Positions 28,916-37,159 of a stretch of DNA of 64,000 bases are shown here, in pieces (within the stretch, counting starts at the first letter, position 1; every line of letters begins with the position of its first letter). Source of the stretch: DASQEH01 sp038239485 (lineage in GTDB: Bacteria > Actinomycetota > Actinomycetes > Propionibacteriales > Nocardioidaceae); contig JBBSET010000007.1 of assembly GCA_038239485.1 (NCBI GenBank), forward strand, positions 1 through 64,000, given 5' to 3'. The notes beneath the pieces are model-generated. The model had not been told where the DNA came from. It made no database searches and was given only the letters and a program-made list of their open reading frames with translations. Made by a program: the position numbers and the translations under genes.

Positions 28916-29595
28916 ATCACGCGCCGACAGGGCTACTGCTTGCCCACGACGAAGGCTACCGTTCACACACCGTGCATGATCGTCCAGTCGCGGCGAACGA
29001 CGGGCGCTACCCGCCGGCCGGACGCGACGATCAGGCCGTGCACAGCGCGGCCGGGAAATTGCGCGGCATGTGAGCCCATCGCGGTGGCTCAGCAGACGTC
29101 GCCAGCTCGCGCGGTCGACGAGGCACACGTTCGGTCACGAGGGAACCAACATCAGGACGACCCGCTGGCGGCGGCCGTCTTGAGACCTCCGACGAGGTTT
29201 GGGTGCGAATGATCGATGCTAACGTCATGAGACACTCCGCTCCGCCCGTGCGTTGCTGCCCGAGTCCTGGGTCGATAGGCAGGTCGACCGGTTTGCGGAC
29301 CGGCATCGGCGGTCTGGCTGCTGACCACGATTGAAGGTGCGCCATACTCCGTCAGCTGAACATTCAGCACGCATTGCTTCGCGGAACGGCTGTTGGTCAC
29401 CAAAAGGCAATCAGGGTTGGGTGCTGCCACCCCAGGAAGTGTCCGGGTACTGCCCGCCCGCGCCGGCGACACGGACCGTGGCCGGCCGGCATACGACGTC
29501 TGTAACCGACAAGCCGACGAGCTGGAAGCCAACTGACAGGTATGTCCGCCTACGACGCGAGACAGGTTCACCCTCATCAAGGATCGGAGCCAGGA
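28916..29595. other. Long intergenic region before pntA
   Basis: About 680 bases hold no frame I can assign; local open frames have mixed third-position composition and no recognisable motifs. The only clear element is the perfect inverted repeat GCTGAA-CA-TTCAGC at 29355-29368, about 230 bases before the pntA start, a candidate regulator-binding site. Older remnants may be present but are unreadable by eye. Confidence 0.4.
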
Positions 29596-31149
29596 ATGCT
29601 CATCGGAGTGCTCAGGGAGGCGCACCTAGGGGAAACCCGCGTCTCGGCGACTCCGGCCACCGTGGCGCAGCTGCTGAAGATCGGCTATGACGTGGTCGTC
29701 TCACCCGGGGCTGGCGACGCGTCCAGCTTTCCCGACGAGGCATACGTGCTGGCGGGTGCGACCATCGGTGACGGGCTCGCGGGCGACATCGTGTTCGGCG
29801 TCAACGCCCCATCACGCGATCAGCTCGACAAGCTGCGTGAGGGCACGACGGTAGTCAGCCTGATGAGCCCTGGGCTGAACCCCGAGTTGCTCGACGATCT
29901 GGCACAGCGGCCCATCACCGCCTTGGCGATGGACGCGGCCCCGCGGATCTCGCGCGCCCAGTCACTGGATGTGCTGAGCTCGATGGCCAACATCGCCGGC
30001 TACCGGGCGGTCATCGAAGCCGCCCATGCCTTCGGCCGGTTCTTCACCGGCCAGATCACGGCCGCCGGCAAGGTGCCGCCCGCCAGGGTGCTGGTCGTCG
30101 GTGCGGGTGTCGCCGGGCTCGCCGCGATCGGCGCTGCCGGGAGCATGGGAGCGATCGTCCGGGCGGCCGACCCTCGGCCGGAGGTCGCCGACCAGGTGAG
30201 GTCCCTGGGCGGGGAGTACCTGTCGGTAGAGGCGGCCGACCCCTCTGAAGCCGAGGTGAGCACGACGGGTTACGCCAAGGAGATGTCAGACGACTACAAC
30301 GACCGGGCTGCTCAGATCTACGCCCGAGAGTGCAAGGACGTCGACATCATCATCACCACCGCGCTGATCCCGGGGCGCCCTGCACCTCGCCTGATCAGCG
30401 CCGACATGGTGGCCAGTATGAAGCCGGGAAGCGTGATCGTGGACATGGCCGCATCCAACGGCGGCAACGTCGAAGGCTCCGTTGCAGGCAAGGCCGTGGT
30501 GACGACCGGCGGCGTGACGATCATTGGCTATACCGACCTGGCCGGCCGCCTGGCCGCCCAGGCTTCACAGCTCTACGGCACCAACCTGGTGAACCTCTTG
30601 AAGCTGATGACGCCGGGAAAGGACGGCCAGCTCGTCCTGGACTGGGACGACGTGGTCCAGCGTTCGATGACGGTGGTCAGACAAGGGGAACTGACCTGGC
30701 CGCCGCCGCCCGTGCAGGTCTCAGCTGCCCCAGCTTCGGCACCCGCGGGCACCGAAGCGACGCCAGCGCAGAGACACGCAAAGCAGCAGACGACGCCCGC
30801 GCGACGCTTCACCGTGGTGGGGATCGGTGCCGCGGCACTTTTCATCCTCGCCGCCTTGTCGCCGCCTGCGCTGCTCGGCCACCTGACCGTCTTTGCGCTG
30901 GCCATCGTGATCGGTTACTACGTCATCGGACACGTACACCACGCGCTGCACACTCCGCTGATGTCGGTGACAAACGCCATCTCGGGCATCATCCTCGTCG
31001 GTGCCCTGTTGCAGATCGGCCAGAGTGACACCGGAAACGGAGCCGTGATCACAGTTCTGTCGTTCGTGGCGATCCTGCTCGCGTCGATCAACGTCTTCGG
31101 CGGCTTCGCGGTGACCCGCCGCATGCTGGCGATGTTCTCCCGCAGCTGA
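29596..31149 (+). CDS. pntA: NAD(P) transhydrogenase subunit alpha
   Basis: The 517-residue protein has an N-terminal NAD(H)-binding domain resembling alanine dehydrogenase, with MLIGVLREAHLGETRVSATP at the start and the Rossmann motif VLVVGAGVAGLAAIG near residue 170. After a Pro/Ala linker (about 375-400), three to four membrane helices complete a full-length PntA (domain I plus the alpha part of domain II). With PntB it couples proton entry to hydride transfer from NADH to NADP+. ATG 29596 has GGAG six bases upstream. It lies 28 bases before pntB. Confidence 0.95.
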   Translation: MLIGVLREAHLGETRVSATPATVAQLLKIGYDVVVSPGAGDASSFPDEAYVLAGATIGDGLAGDIVFGVNAPSRDQLDKLREGTTVVSLMSPGLNPELLDDLAQRPITALAMDAAPRISRAQSLDVLSSMANIAGYRAVIEAAHAFGRFFTGQITAAGKVPPARVLVVGAGVAGLAAIGAAGSMGAIVRAADPRPEVADQVRSLGGEYLSVEAADPSEAEVSTTGYAKEMSDDYNDRAAQIYARECKDVDIIITTALIPGRPAPRLISADMVASMKPGSVIVDMAASNGGNVEGSVAGKAVVTTGGVTIIGYTDLAGRLAAQASQLYGTNLVNLLKLMTPGKDGQLVLDWDDVVQRSMTVVRQGELTWPPPPVQVSAAPASAPAGTEATPAQRHAKQQTTPARRFTVVGIGAAALFILAALSPPALLGHLTVFALAIVIGYYVIGHVHHALHTPLMSVTNAISGIILVGALLQIGQSDTGNGAVITVLSFVAILLASINVFGGFAVTRRMLAMFSRS

Positions 31150-31177
31150 CCTCGCCGACATTCCTGGAGTTGACAAG

Positions 31178-32608
31178 GTGTCTGATCTGATAACCGTAGA
31201 AACCGCCACCCAGGCGGCCTACATCGTCGCCGCCCTGCTGTTCATCCTGGCGCTGGCAGGGCTGTCGCACCACGAGACCGCCAAGGTCGGCAACACCTTC
31301 GGAGTCGCCGGGATGGTGATCGCGCTGGTCGCCACCATCGCCCTCGCCATCGACCGTGATGTGTCCGGCACGGGCATTGCCCTGCTCATCCTGGCGATGG
31401 TCCTGGGCGCAGCCATGGGTCTGTTCCGAGCAAGACGGGTCGAGATGACCGGGATGCCGGAGCTGATCGCGATGCTTCACAGCTTCGTGGGTCTCGCCGC
31501 CGTCCTGGTGGGATGGGACGGCTACCTGCAGGTCGAGGCAGATCTTCGCGGCCCCGAGGCCGCACTGCTACGGACTCAGAGCCTGCTCGGGGTCCACAGT
31601 GCCGAGGTCTTCATCGGCGTCTTCATCGGCGCCGTCACCTTCACCGGATCGATCGTCGCCTTCCTCAAGCTTTCGGCACGGATCAAGTCCAGCCCGCTCA
31701 TGTTGCCGGGGAAGAACATCCTCAACCTCGTTGCACTGGTCTTGTTCGCCGTGCTCACCATATGGTTCGTGATCGACCCACAGCTGTGGCTCCTGGCAGC
31801 CGTTACCGTGGTCGCCTTCCTGCTCGGCTGGCACCTGGTCGCATCCATCGGCGGCGGAGACATGCCGGTGGTCGTGTCCATGCTGAACAGCTACTCGGGA
31901 TGGGCAGCGGCTGCGTCCGGCTTTCTTCTTGAGAACGACCTGCTGATCATCACCGGGGCGCTCGTGGGCTCATCCGGTGCCTATCTGTCGTACATCATGT
32001 GCCGGGCAATGAACCGCTCGTTCGTCTCCGTCATCGCGGGCGGCTTCGGCATCGAGGCCGGACCGAGCCAGGACAAGGACTACGGAGACCACCGCGAGAC
32101 GAATGCCGCTGACGTTGCGGAACAGCTCGGAGAGGCCGACACCGTGATCATCACGCCTGGCTACGGTATGGCCGTAGCTCAGGCGCAGTACGGTGTGGCC
32201 GAGCTGACCCGCAAACTGCGTGACAAAGGCATCGACGTCCGGTTCGGCATCCATCCCGTCGCCGGCCGCCTGCCGGGTCACATGAACGTGCTCCTGGCCG
32301 AGGCCAAGGTCCCCTACGACATCGTGCTCGAGATGGACGAGATCAACGATGACTTCGACGACACCGCCGTCGTACTCGTCATCGGCGCCAACGACACCGT
32401 CAACCCCGCTGCCACCGAGGACCCGACCAGCCCCATCGCTGGCATGCCGGTCCTCAAAGTATGGGAAGCCGACAACGTGATCGTCTTCAAGAGATCGATG
32501 GCCTCGGGATACGCCGGAGTGGCCAATCCCCTCTTCTACCGCGACAACACGGCGATGCTGTTCGGCGATGCCAAAGAGCGCGTCGAGGACATTCTCCGGG
32601 CGCTCTGA
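31178..32608 (+). CDS. pntB: NAD(P) transhydrogenase subunit beta
   Basis: The 476-residue protein has an N-terminal membrane half (about eight helices, including GMPELIAMLHSFVGLAAVLVG) and a C-terminal NADP(H)-binding domain with VIITPGYGMAVAQAQ, RFGIHPVAGRLPGHMNVLLAE and GANDTVNPAA. This is a complete PntB. GTG 31178 is supported by GGAG eight bases upstream. It forms the pntAB operon. No terminator is obvious in the 311-base gap that follows. Confidence 0.96.
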   Translation: MSDLITVETATQAAYIVAALLFILALAGLSHHETAKVGNTFGVAGMVIALVATIALAIDRDVSGTGIALLILAMVLGAAMGLFRARRVEMTGMPELIAMLHSFVGLAAVLVGWDGYLQVEADLRGPEAALLRTQSLLGVHSAEVFIGVFIGAVTFTGSIVAFLKLSARIKSSPLMLPGKNILNLVALVLFAVLTIWFVIDPQLWLLAAVTVVAFLLGWHLVASIGGGDMPVVVSMLNSYSGWAAAASGFLLENDLLIITGALVGSSGAYLSYIMCRAMNRSFVSVIAGGFGIEAGPSQDKDYGDHRETNAADVAEQLGEADTVIITPGYGMAVAQAQYGVAELTRKLRDKGIDVRFGIHPVAGRLPGHMNVLLAEAKVPYDIVLEMDEINDDFDDTAVVLVIGANDTVNPAATEDPTSPIAGMPVLKVWEADNVIVFKRSMASGYAGVANPLFYRDNTAMLFGDAKERVEDILRAL

Positions 32609-32919
32609 CGCCTCCCGTCCTGTGCACCGGTAGGAATGGAACAGCTTCGAGGCGCCCACCGTGGCCGGGCCAAGCTCATGGCCAGCGTGGCGAGGGCGAG
32701 TCTTGCAGAGCTCGCCGACGCCTTGCGAGTCCTTGGCGAGGACCTAATACTCGTGCCGCTACATGATCCGGTGAACCACTTGGCGTGCAGGCGGGTCGCT
32801 GGGCCGTTCCCGAGTCGGGTGGATGTCTCCAGCGGCGGGTCCGGGTTCGTGTGGGATGACTGCTCTTCACCGACCCTGCAAATCCCCGTGTCTGTGCCTT
32901 CCATCAAAGAGGCGGGAGG
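32609..32919. other. Intergenic region between pntB and the envelope-stress locus
   Basis: A 112-codon frame opens at 32636 (MEQLRGAHRGRAKLMASVAR), but its third positions are much less G/C-biased than the neighbours, its AGGA touches the ATG, and it runs antisense into the next gene. I do not call it. No other feature is visible. Confidence 0.35.
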
Positions 32920-33495
32920 TCATCGGACCCGTCGTCGACGGCGGGCCGGCAGATCGAGGCGGATGTCCAGCTGAGGCTCGTCGAAATCCAGGGCCTGACG
33001 CAGATGGGGAACGGTCTCGCGACTGAGCCGTGAGCGCACCGCGTTGATGTCGGCCCGTTCGTCGAGAAACACGGTGAGCTTGTGCCGGTGGTTGCTCGGC
33101 TTTCCCAGCAGCTGCATGGAGGCACCGCGAACGCCACTGATCGCGTTGACCTCATGCTCCACGGCATCTGAGATGGCGCTCGCTTCGAGCACCGTCTCCC
33201 CGTCGCGTCGGTCCGGTTCGACGTCGAGATGGGACAGGGTGCTCGTGTGCAGCTGGGCGATGAGCCATCGAACCATCAAGAGTCCGACGACGATGGACGC
33301 ACCCGCAACTGCCCACCAGTACCAGGGGTTGTCGTCGATGAAGGTCGTCAGACCAGCGGGGATGACGGGGTTGTCGGCCCGCTCGCTGCCGAAGACGGAT
33401 GCCCCCAAGGCGATCACCAGAATGCCAGCGACAACCAGCACCAGCCCGACAAGGCAGAGCAGAGCCCGGTTGATGCGATCGATACGGCTGGTCAT
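32920..33495 (-). CDS. AmaP-like membrane anchor of the Asp23 locus
   Basis: The 191-residue protein has two N-terminal membrane helices (LLCLVGLVLVVAGILVIAL, and WWAVAGASIVVGLLMVRWL) and then a cytoplasmic domain. The arrangement resembles AmaP, which anchors Asp23 to the membrane in staphylococci. Its place at the end of a run containing two Asp23-type genes supports this. It starts inside the stop of the DUF6286 gene (TGATG), indicating coupling. Detailed homology to firmicute AmaP is not certain. Confidence 0.7.
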   Translation of the reverse strand: MTSRIDRINRALLCLVGLVLVVAGILVIALGASVFGSERADNPVIPAGLTTFIDDNPWYWWAVAGASIVVGLLMVRWLIAQLHTSTLSHLDVEPDRRDGETVLEASAISDAVEHEVNAISGVRGASMQLLGKPSNHRHKLTVFLDERADINAVRSRLSRETVPHLRQALDFDEPQLDIRLDLPARRRRRVR

Positions 33496-34031
33496 CAGCT
33501 CTCCCGACGATGGATGGACACTGAGGTCTTCACGGGGTGGGCCAGCCGGAGCGACTCGAGCCGGGCGGCTATCGACTGCTCGACCCTGTTCCCGAGGTCA
33601 CCCGGGTCTCGCAGCGTCGTGGCGGCACTCACTGCCACGCGTCCCTGACGGGCATGTGCGGACGAGGAGTCCACGCCTGTCTCGGCCTCGGCAAGCCCGG
33701 CAATATATCTCTCCAGGCTCTTCCGGGTGACCGTCATCGTGACGCCGGGGTCGTCAGGCTGCAGCGCAAGGTCGGTGGGCGCGCTCCGTTTGAAGGCGAC
33801 CAGCAACAAGAGCACACCGATCACAACGGCGACTGCGGCCGCCGTTCGCACCCAGCCGTCTGACCAGATGCGCTGGTGAAGGTCGTTGGATATCGCGGTG
33901 TGGTGGACGATCCAGGGCGCCTTCCCTAGAGCGGCGAGGACAATCTCCACCACCGCGATGACACACGCGGCGAGGATGACGAGGGCGACCAGAGCGGCAA
34001 CGATCCGGTTGGCGGCGCGCATCCCGTTCAC
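33495..34031 (-). CDS. DUF6286-type membrane protein
   Basis: The 178-residue protein has two membrane segments (VALVILAACVIAVVEIVLAAL and VRTAAAVAVVIGVLLLLVAF) and a C-terminal soluble part with the Asp23-like feature SAHARQGRVAVSAATTLRDP. This architecture is seen in DUF6286 proteins encoded beside actinobacterial Asp23 genes. The function is unknown, presumably envelope-associated. Its start overlaps the upstream Asp23 stop (34028-34031). Confidence 0.68.
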   Translation of the reverse strand: MNGMRAANRIVAALVALVILAACVIAVVEIVLAALGKAPWIVHHTAISNDLHQRIWSDGWVRTAAAVAVVIGVLLLLVAFKRSAPTDLALQPDDPGVTMTVTRKSLERYIAGLAEAETGVDSSSAHARQGRVAVSAATTLRDPGDLGNRVEQSIAARLESLRLAHPVKTSVSIHRRES

Positions 34032-34432
34032 TGGACCCGCGGCGTCTGCGTCTCGCGGACGCGCATACCGGCAACGGTGATGTCTACTTCACGCACGTTG
34101 ACTCCTGTCAGCTCTTTCACTCGTTCGCGGACGTGCTCGCGGGTCTGTCTCGTCACCTGCTGGACCGATGCGGGGTAGACAACAGTCATGGTGACTTCGA
34201 CCAGTGCCGTGTTGTCGTCGACCTGGGCGCTGATCTGCGCTCCAGTGTCGGAATCCGTGGATCCGAGGGTGATGCCCAAGAGTCGGCGAGGACTGCCGGT
34301 GGCGTTGTCGATCTCTCGGACCGCCTCGGCGGCGACCTTCTGAACGACCTTGGGGTCGATGCGGGTGTGCCCGCGGGTGCCGGCCGCAGCGTCTCCCTCG
34401 GCCGCTTCCGGGGTGGCGACGGCGCTGCTCAC
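34028..34432 (-). CDS. Asp23/Gls24-family envelope stress protein (copy B)
   Basis: This 134-residue protein has the Asp23 core: TRIDPKVVQKVAAEAVREID, then VEVTMTVVYPASVQQVTRQ and a C-terminal GVNVREVDITVAGMRV. Family proteins form membrane-tethered filaments linked to cell-wall or alkaline stress in Gram-positives. GTG 34432 is chosen because it overlaps the stop of the small membrane gene (GTGA). The much longer open frame back to 34870 is antisense noise. Confidence 0.85.
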   Translation of the reverse strand: MSSAVATPEAAEGDAAAGTRGHTRIDPKVVQKVAAEAVREIDNATGSPRRLLGITLGSTDSDTGAQISAQVDDNTALVEVTMTVVYPASVQQVTRQTREHVRERVKELTGVNVREVDITVAGMRVRETQTPRVQ

Positions 34433-34617
34433 CGGGATTTCCGGCTGGTTGCGCTGTTGAGCAGGGACGAGACGTCGAGCTCGCCATCGAGTACCTTCCC
34501 GATGACGATGCCGACCGCGCCGAAGACGACAAGGAGCAGGAAGCCGTTGAAGCCGTCGATCGCGATGGCGAGCCCGATGAGCAGGCCGGTGAAAAGTCCG
34601 ATGACAGTGGTGGACAT
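34429..34617 (-). CDS. Small two-helix membrane protein (DUF2273-like) in the Asp23 locus
   Basis: This 62-residue protein begins MSTTVIGLFTGLLIGLAIAI and contains a second helix (GFLLLVVFGAVGIVIGKVLDG), making a short hairpin membrane protein. Small DUF2273-type proteins accompany Asp23 genes in firmicutes. GGAGG seven bases before ATG 34617 fixes the start; the longer frame from 34638 would place this site inside the gene. It is translationally coupled to Asp23 copy B. Confidence 0.72.
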   Translation of the reverse strand: MSTTVIGLFTGLLIGLAIAIDGFNGFLLLVVFGAVGIVIGKVLDGELDVSSLLNSATSRKSR

Positions 34618-34646
34618 AGATGCCTCCAGGGCGTGCAAGCGCGGCT

Positions 34647-34916
34647 TCAGCGCACTCGTGGTTGGGGTTTCGGGCGTCGGATCGTGCGATGGACCAGCGT
34701 TGTCGCGAACAGCCGGATCCGTCGAAGGCCGCGTGGTCGTCGATAGAAGGCGAGCGACGGCTCGCTTTGTGCTGGGGACGACGAGCGCTTTCGCAGCCCC
34801 GCGATGAAAGCGTCGGAGTCGCCGCCCCGGTCCGGGTGGTTTTCGCGAATGTACTGTCGGCGTTCGGCATTGCGTCGACGGCCGAGATCGTCAGACGATG
34901 GCGTGTCTTTCCCCAT
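34647..34916 (-). CDS. Small basic protein with a J-domain-like HPD motif
   Basis: The 89-residue protein has RRQYIRENHPDRGGDSDAF near residue 20-37: a helix, the HPD tripeptide (27-29), RGG and then F, which is the loop of DnaJ J-domains. The rest is Arg-rich with no second recognisable domain, and it is shorter than a normal 70-residue J domain plus client region. It might deliver envelope proteins to DnaK or be a degenerate J-protein. It begins 5 bases after the preceding gene in the Asp23 run, so it is probably a member of the operon. Confidence 0.62.
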   Translation of the reverse strand: MGKDTPSSDDLGRRRNAERRQYIRENHPDRGGDSDAFIAGLRKRSSSPAQSEPSLAFYRRPRGLRRIRLFATTLVHRTIRRPKPQPRVR

Positions 34917-34921
34917 CTCGG

Positions 34922-35263
34922 TTATCCCTGCAATGCTGTTGTCTCGGGAAGATTCAGGTCGTCGACATACACGTCGATGGACCGCGCGCCTGCGAAGGGT
35001 GCCGAAAGGCCCCGGATCTGAGCGGCGACCTCCGGCAGTGGCTGGCCCCAGAACGCCACGATGTGAATCTCGACAGTCCGGTCGGTGAGCCGGATCCCCC
35101 GCACTCGACGACCGGGAAGGTATGTCGCCACCTCCCCGAACGTCCCCCCCGACAACGAGCTCACACCGGGGCAGCTCTGGATCGCGATGGCGAGCATCTC
35201 CACCGGTTCGGGCGCTGGCGGCACCGCGACAGCGTCAGGCGACGCAATGGATACCTGGCTCAC
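34922..35263 (-). CDS. Hypothetical protein with an Asp23-like C terminus
   Basis: The 113-residue protein has a soluble fold with LPGRRVRGIRLTDRTVEIHI and a C-terminal RSIDVYVDDLNLP, resembling the end of Asp23 domains (xVdVyVdDi). The first 40 residues show no motif. It overlaps the upstream Asp23 copy A stop by 4 bases (35260-35263), so it is coupled with it. I regard it as a divergent Asp23-related protein; no function is assigned. Confidence 0.6.
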   Translation of the reverse strand: MSQVSIASPDAVAVPPAPEPVEMLAIAIQSCPGVSSLSGGTFGEVATYLPGRRVRGIRLTDRTVEIHIVAFWGQPLPEVAAQIRGLSAPFAGARSIDVYVDDLNLPETTALQG

Positions 35264-35715
35264 TGAACCCGCGGCTCCTCGGGCTCCTTGTCGTCCGAGG
35301 GCAGGTGGATGTCGTTGACGGTGACGTTGACCTCAGTGACCTCCAGGCCGGTCATCCGCTCCACGGCGGAGATCACGTTCTGGCGGACCGCCTGAGCCAG
35401 ATCGGCAATGGCGACGCCGAACTCGACGATGACATCGAGGTCGATCGCGGTCTGGCTCTCACCGACCTCGACAGAGACACCCTGGCTGGCGGACTGGCTA
35501 GCCCCTGGGATTCGCTCGCGGATGCTCGAGAACGCCTTGGCCGCCCCGCTGCTGCCGCCCAGCTCGTAGACGCCGGAGACGTCTCGGGCTGAGATGCCGG
35601 CGATCTTCGACACGACCGTGTCGGCGATGGTGGTTTGGCCTTGCGATGTCGTGAGCTCGCTACCGCTCGCCGACGTCTGGCTGCTGGACGGGAATTTCTC
35701 GACCGAAGTCGTCAT
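35260..35715 (-). CDS. Asp23/Gls24-family envelope stress protein (copy A)
   Basis: The 151-residue protein has a Ser/Thr-rich N terminus and then the Asp23 domain: TTIADTVVSKIAGISARDVS, AIDLDVIVEFGVAIADLAQ and GLEVTEVNVTVNDIHLP. It is the first gene of the seven-gene minus-strand run. ATG 35715 follows GGAGG by six bases, so the upstream extension to 35766 is dismissed. The gene is divergent from the sigma factor, whose promoter region it shares. Confidence 0.9.
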   Translation of the reverse strand: MTTSVEKFPSSSQTSASGSELTTSQGQTTIADTVVSKIAGISARDVSGVYELGGSSGAAKAFSSIRERIPGASQSASQGVSVEVGESQTAIDLDVIVEFGVAIADLAQAVRQNVISAVERMTGLEVTEVNVTVNDIHLPSDDKEPEEPRVQ

Positions 35716-35980
35716 GCGTGTCCTCCTGGAACAAGTGTCGCGATTGATGTCGAGTGTGAAAGTCATGGTGCAGCGTCGAACCGGTTGCAGGTCCGGCCTG
35801 ACCTAGGTCGCCGCTGATCAGCCGCTACGGCGGATCGGGGAAGCTGCTAGCCATACACCGTAAGATGCACGGTCGTTGCGAGTCGTCACGCGACGTCGAC
35901 GGAAAGTTTCCAGGCGCCGATCCCACGGCGGGCCCGATGCTTAATCGCAGGTTCACTTCGATGTGGCAGGCTCGTCACCG
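35716..35980. promoter_or_regulatory. Divergent promoter region of the Asp23 locus and its sigma factor
   Basis: The 265-base gap carries the control signals for both directions. A perfect 10-bp palindrome GACCTAGGTC lies at 35800-35809. No pair of consensus -35/-10 boxes stands out, as expected if an alternative sigma factor (perhaps the one encoded here) is used. Confidence 0.35.
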
Positions 35981-36517
35981 ATGGACGATCCTGTGGTGGA
36001 CGCCTACCTCGTGCGTCGCGCCCAAGACGGCTACCTCGACGCGTTCGAAGAGTTGACCCGACGCCACCAGGGCCGCGGATACGCTGTTGCCGTCCGCATG
36101 CTCGGCGATACCCATGACGCACAGGACGTCGTCCAGGACGCCTTCATCGCGGCCTGGCGAGGTCTCGCCGGCTTTCAAGGTGACAGCCAGTTCGGCACCT
36201 GGTTCTACCGCATCCTGGTGAACCAGTGCCTGATGAGCCGCCGACGGCGCAAGCCCGATCCCGTCGCCTTCGCTCCCGAGGTGCCCGGAGGCGAGGATCC
36301 GGAGTCAGTCGTCGCGGCGAAGATCCGTGACGAATCGCTCCACCGAGCCATCCAAGAATTACCGGGGAATCAGCGCGCTCCACTGGTCCTTGTCACATTT
36401 GCTGAGCTGTCGTACGAGGAGGCTGCGGAGATCCTGGGCATTAGCACGAGCACGGTGCGCGGTCGGGTGGCCCGAGCGCGCAAGGCGTTGCTGACATCGT
36501 TGAGGCAGTGGACGTGA
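35981..36517 (+). CDS. RNA polymerase sigma factor, sigma-70 family (ECF-like)
   Basis: The protein (178 residues from ATG 35981) has sigma region 2 (AFEELTRRHQGRGYAVAVRM, then HDAQDVVQDAFIAAWRGL and FGTWFYRILVNQCL) and region 4.2 (FAELSYEEAAEILGISTSTV, RGRVARARKAL). There is no region 1 or 3, so it is of the ECF class. It is translationally coupled to the downstream ZAS-Asp23 gene, the probable anti-sigma. It may direct transcription of the divergent Asp23 run. A GTG 18 bases upstream is an alternative start. Confidence 0.9.
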   Translation: MDDPVVDAYLVRRAQDGYLDAFEELTRRHQGRGYAVAVRMLGDTHDAQDVVQDAFIAAWRGLAGFQGDSQFGTWFYRILVNQCLMSRRRRKPDPVAFAPEVPGGEDPESVVAAKIRDESLHRAIQELPGNQRAPLVLVTFAELSYEEAAEILGISTSTVRGRVARARKALLTSLRQWT

Positions 36518-37155
36518 GCGTCCGCGGCGGACGCGGCTCCTCGACACCTGCGCCGCCGGATCGACTCCCGTGCGGAGCAGAGTTCGATGACATCGTGGAG
36601 CAGGTCGCCATGGGCGGTCGTCATGAGCTCAGTCCCCATCAGCAGCAATGCACGCACTGTCGAGCCGCCATGGCAGAGGTTGAGGAGCTCTGGGCTCCGA
36701 TCGCCGCCCTCGCTGCGGAGCGCCTCGAGCCACCGGCTGACCTCGTGCGCAAGGTGATGTCGCTCGTACGTGAGTTGGCCCAAGAGATCTGGCACATCGT
36801 GATCCCCAGCGATCGAGGGATGACCCGGATAGCAGCGCGGGTCATCGCAGAGTTAGCTCGCCGTGCAGCAGCGCGTGCCCAAGGAGTCCGTGTTGTCCTC
36901 GGGCGAAGCAGCCAGGCCAAGATCGTCGCCGATACAGCCGAGGCCACGCAACAGCACCGACAACCGGGATCGGCCGTCGGCATCGCCGGTCAGCACGCCG
37001 TCATCGATCTCGCTGTGGTGACGGACTACGGGGTGCGGATTGTCGAGGTGGCTCAAGAGATCCGCCGAGCCGTCGCGCGTGACCTGTTCGAGCTCACCGG
37101 CCTGGTCGAGGTGAGAGTCGACATCTACGTCGACGACGTAACAGATCGTTCGTGA
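36514..37155 (+). CDS. Putative zinc anti-sigma factor fused to an Asp23-like domain
   Basis: The 213-residue protein has the ZAS signature H-x3-C-x2-C (HQQQCTHC, about residues 42-49) within a helical N-terminal segment, as in zinc anti-sigma domains that clamp ECF factors. From about residue 95 an Asp23-like domain follows (GSAVGIAGQHAVIDLAVVTD, then GLVEVRVDIYVDDV). No membrane helix is present, unlike many ZAS proteins, so the Asp23 domain may tether it to the Asp23/AmaP assembly. GTG 36514 overlaps the sigma stop (GTGA). Both functions are inferred from motif and context. Confidence 0.72.
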   Translation: MSVRGGRGSSTPAPPDRLPCGAEFDDIVEQVAMGGRHELSPHQQQCTHCRAAMAEVEELWAPIAALAAERLEPPADLVRKVMSLVRELAQEIWHIVIPSDRGMTRIAARVIAELARRAAARAQGVRVVLGRSSQAKIVADTAEATQQHRQPGSAVGIAGQHAVIDLAVVTDYGVRIVEVAQEIRRAVARDLFELTGLVEVRVDIYVDDVTDRS

Positions 37156-37159
37156 CGAG

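Noticed and set aside
28916..29595. Several open frames of 60-157 codons before pntA
   Set aside because: None has convincing codon bias, a ribosome binding site or a recognisable motif; the region looks like intergenic or heavily decayed DNA.
32636..32974. A possible 112-residue hypothetical gene between pntB and the AmaP-like gene
   Set aside because: Third positions are not G/C-biased like neighbours, the AGGA touches the ATG without spacing, and the 3' part overlaps a supported minus-strand gene.
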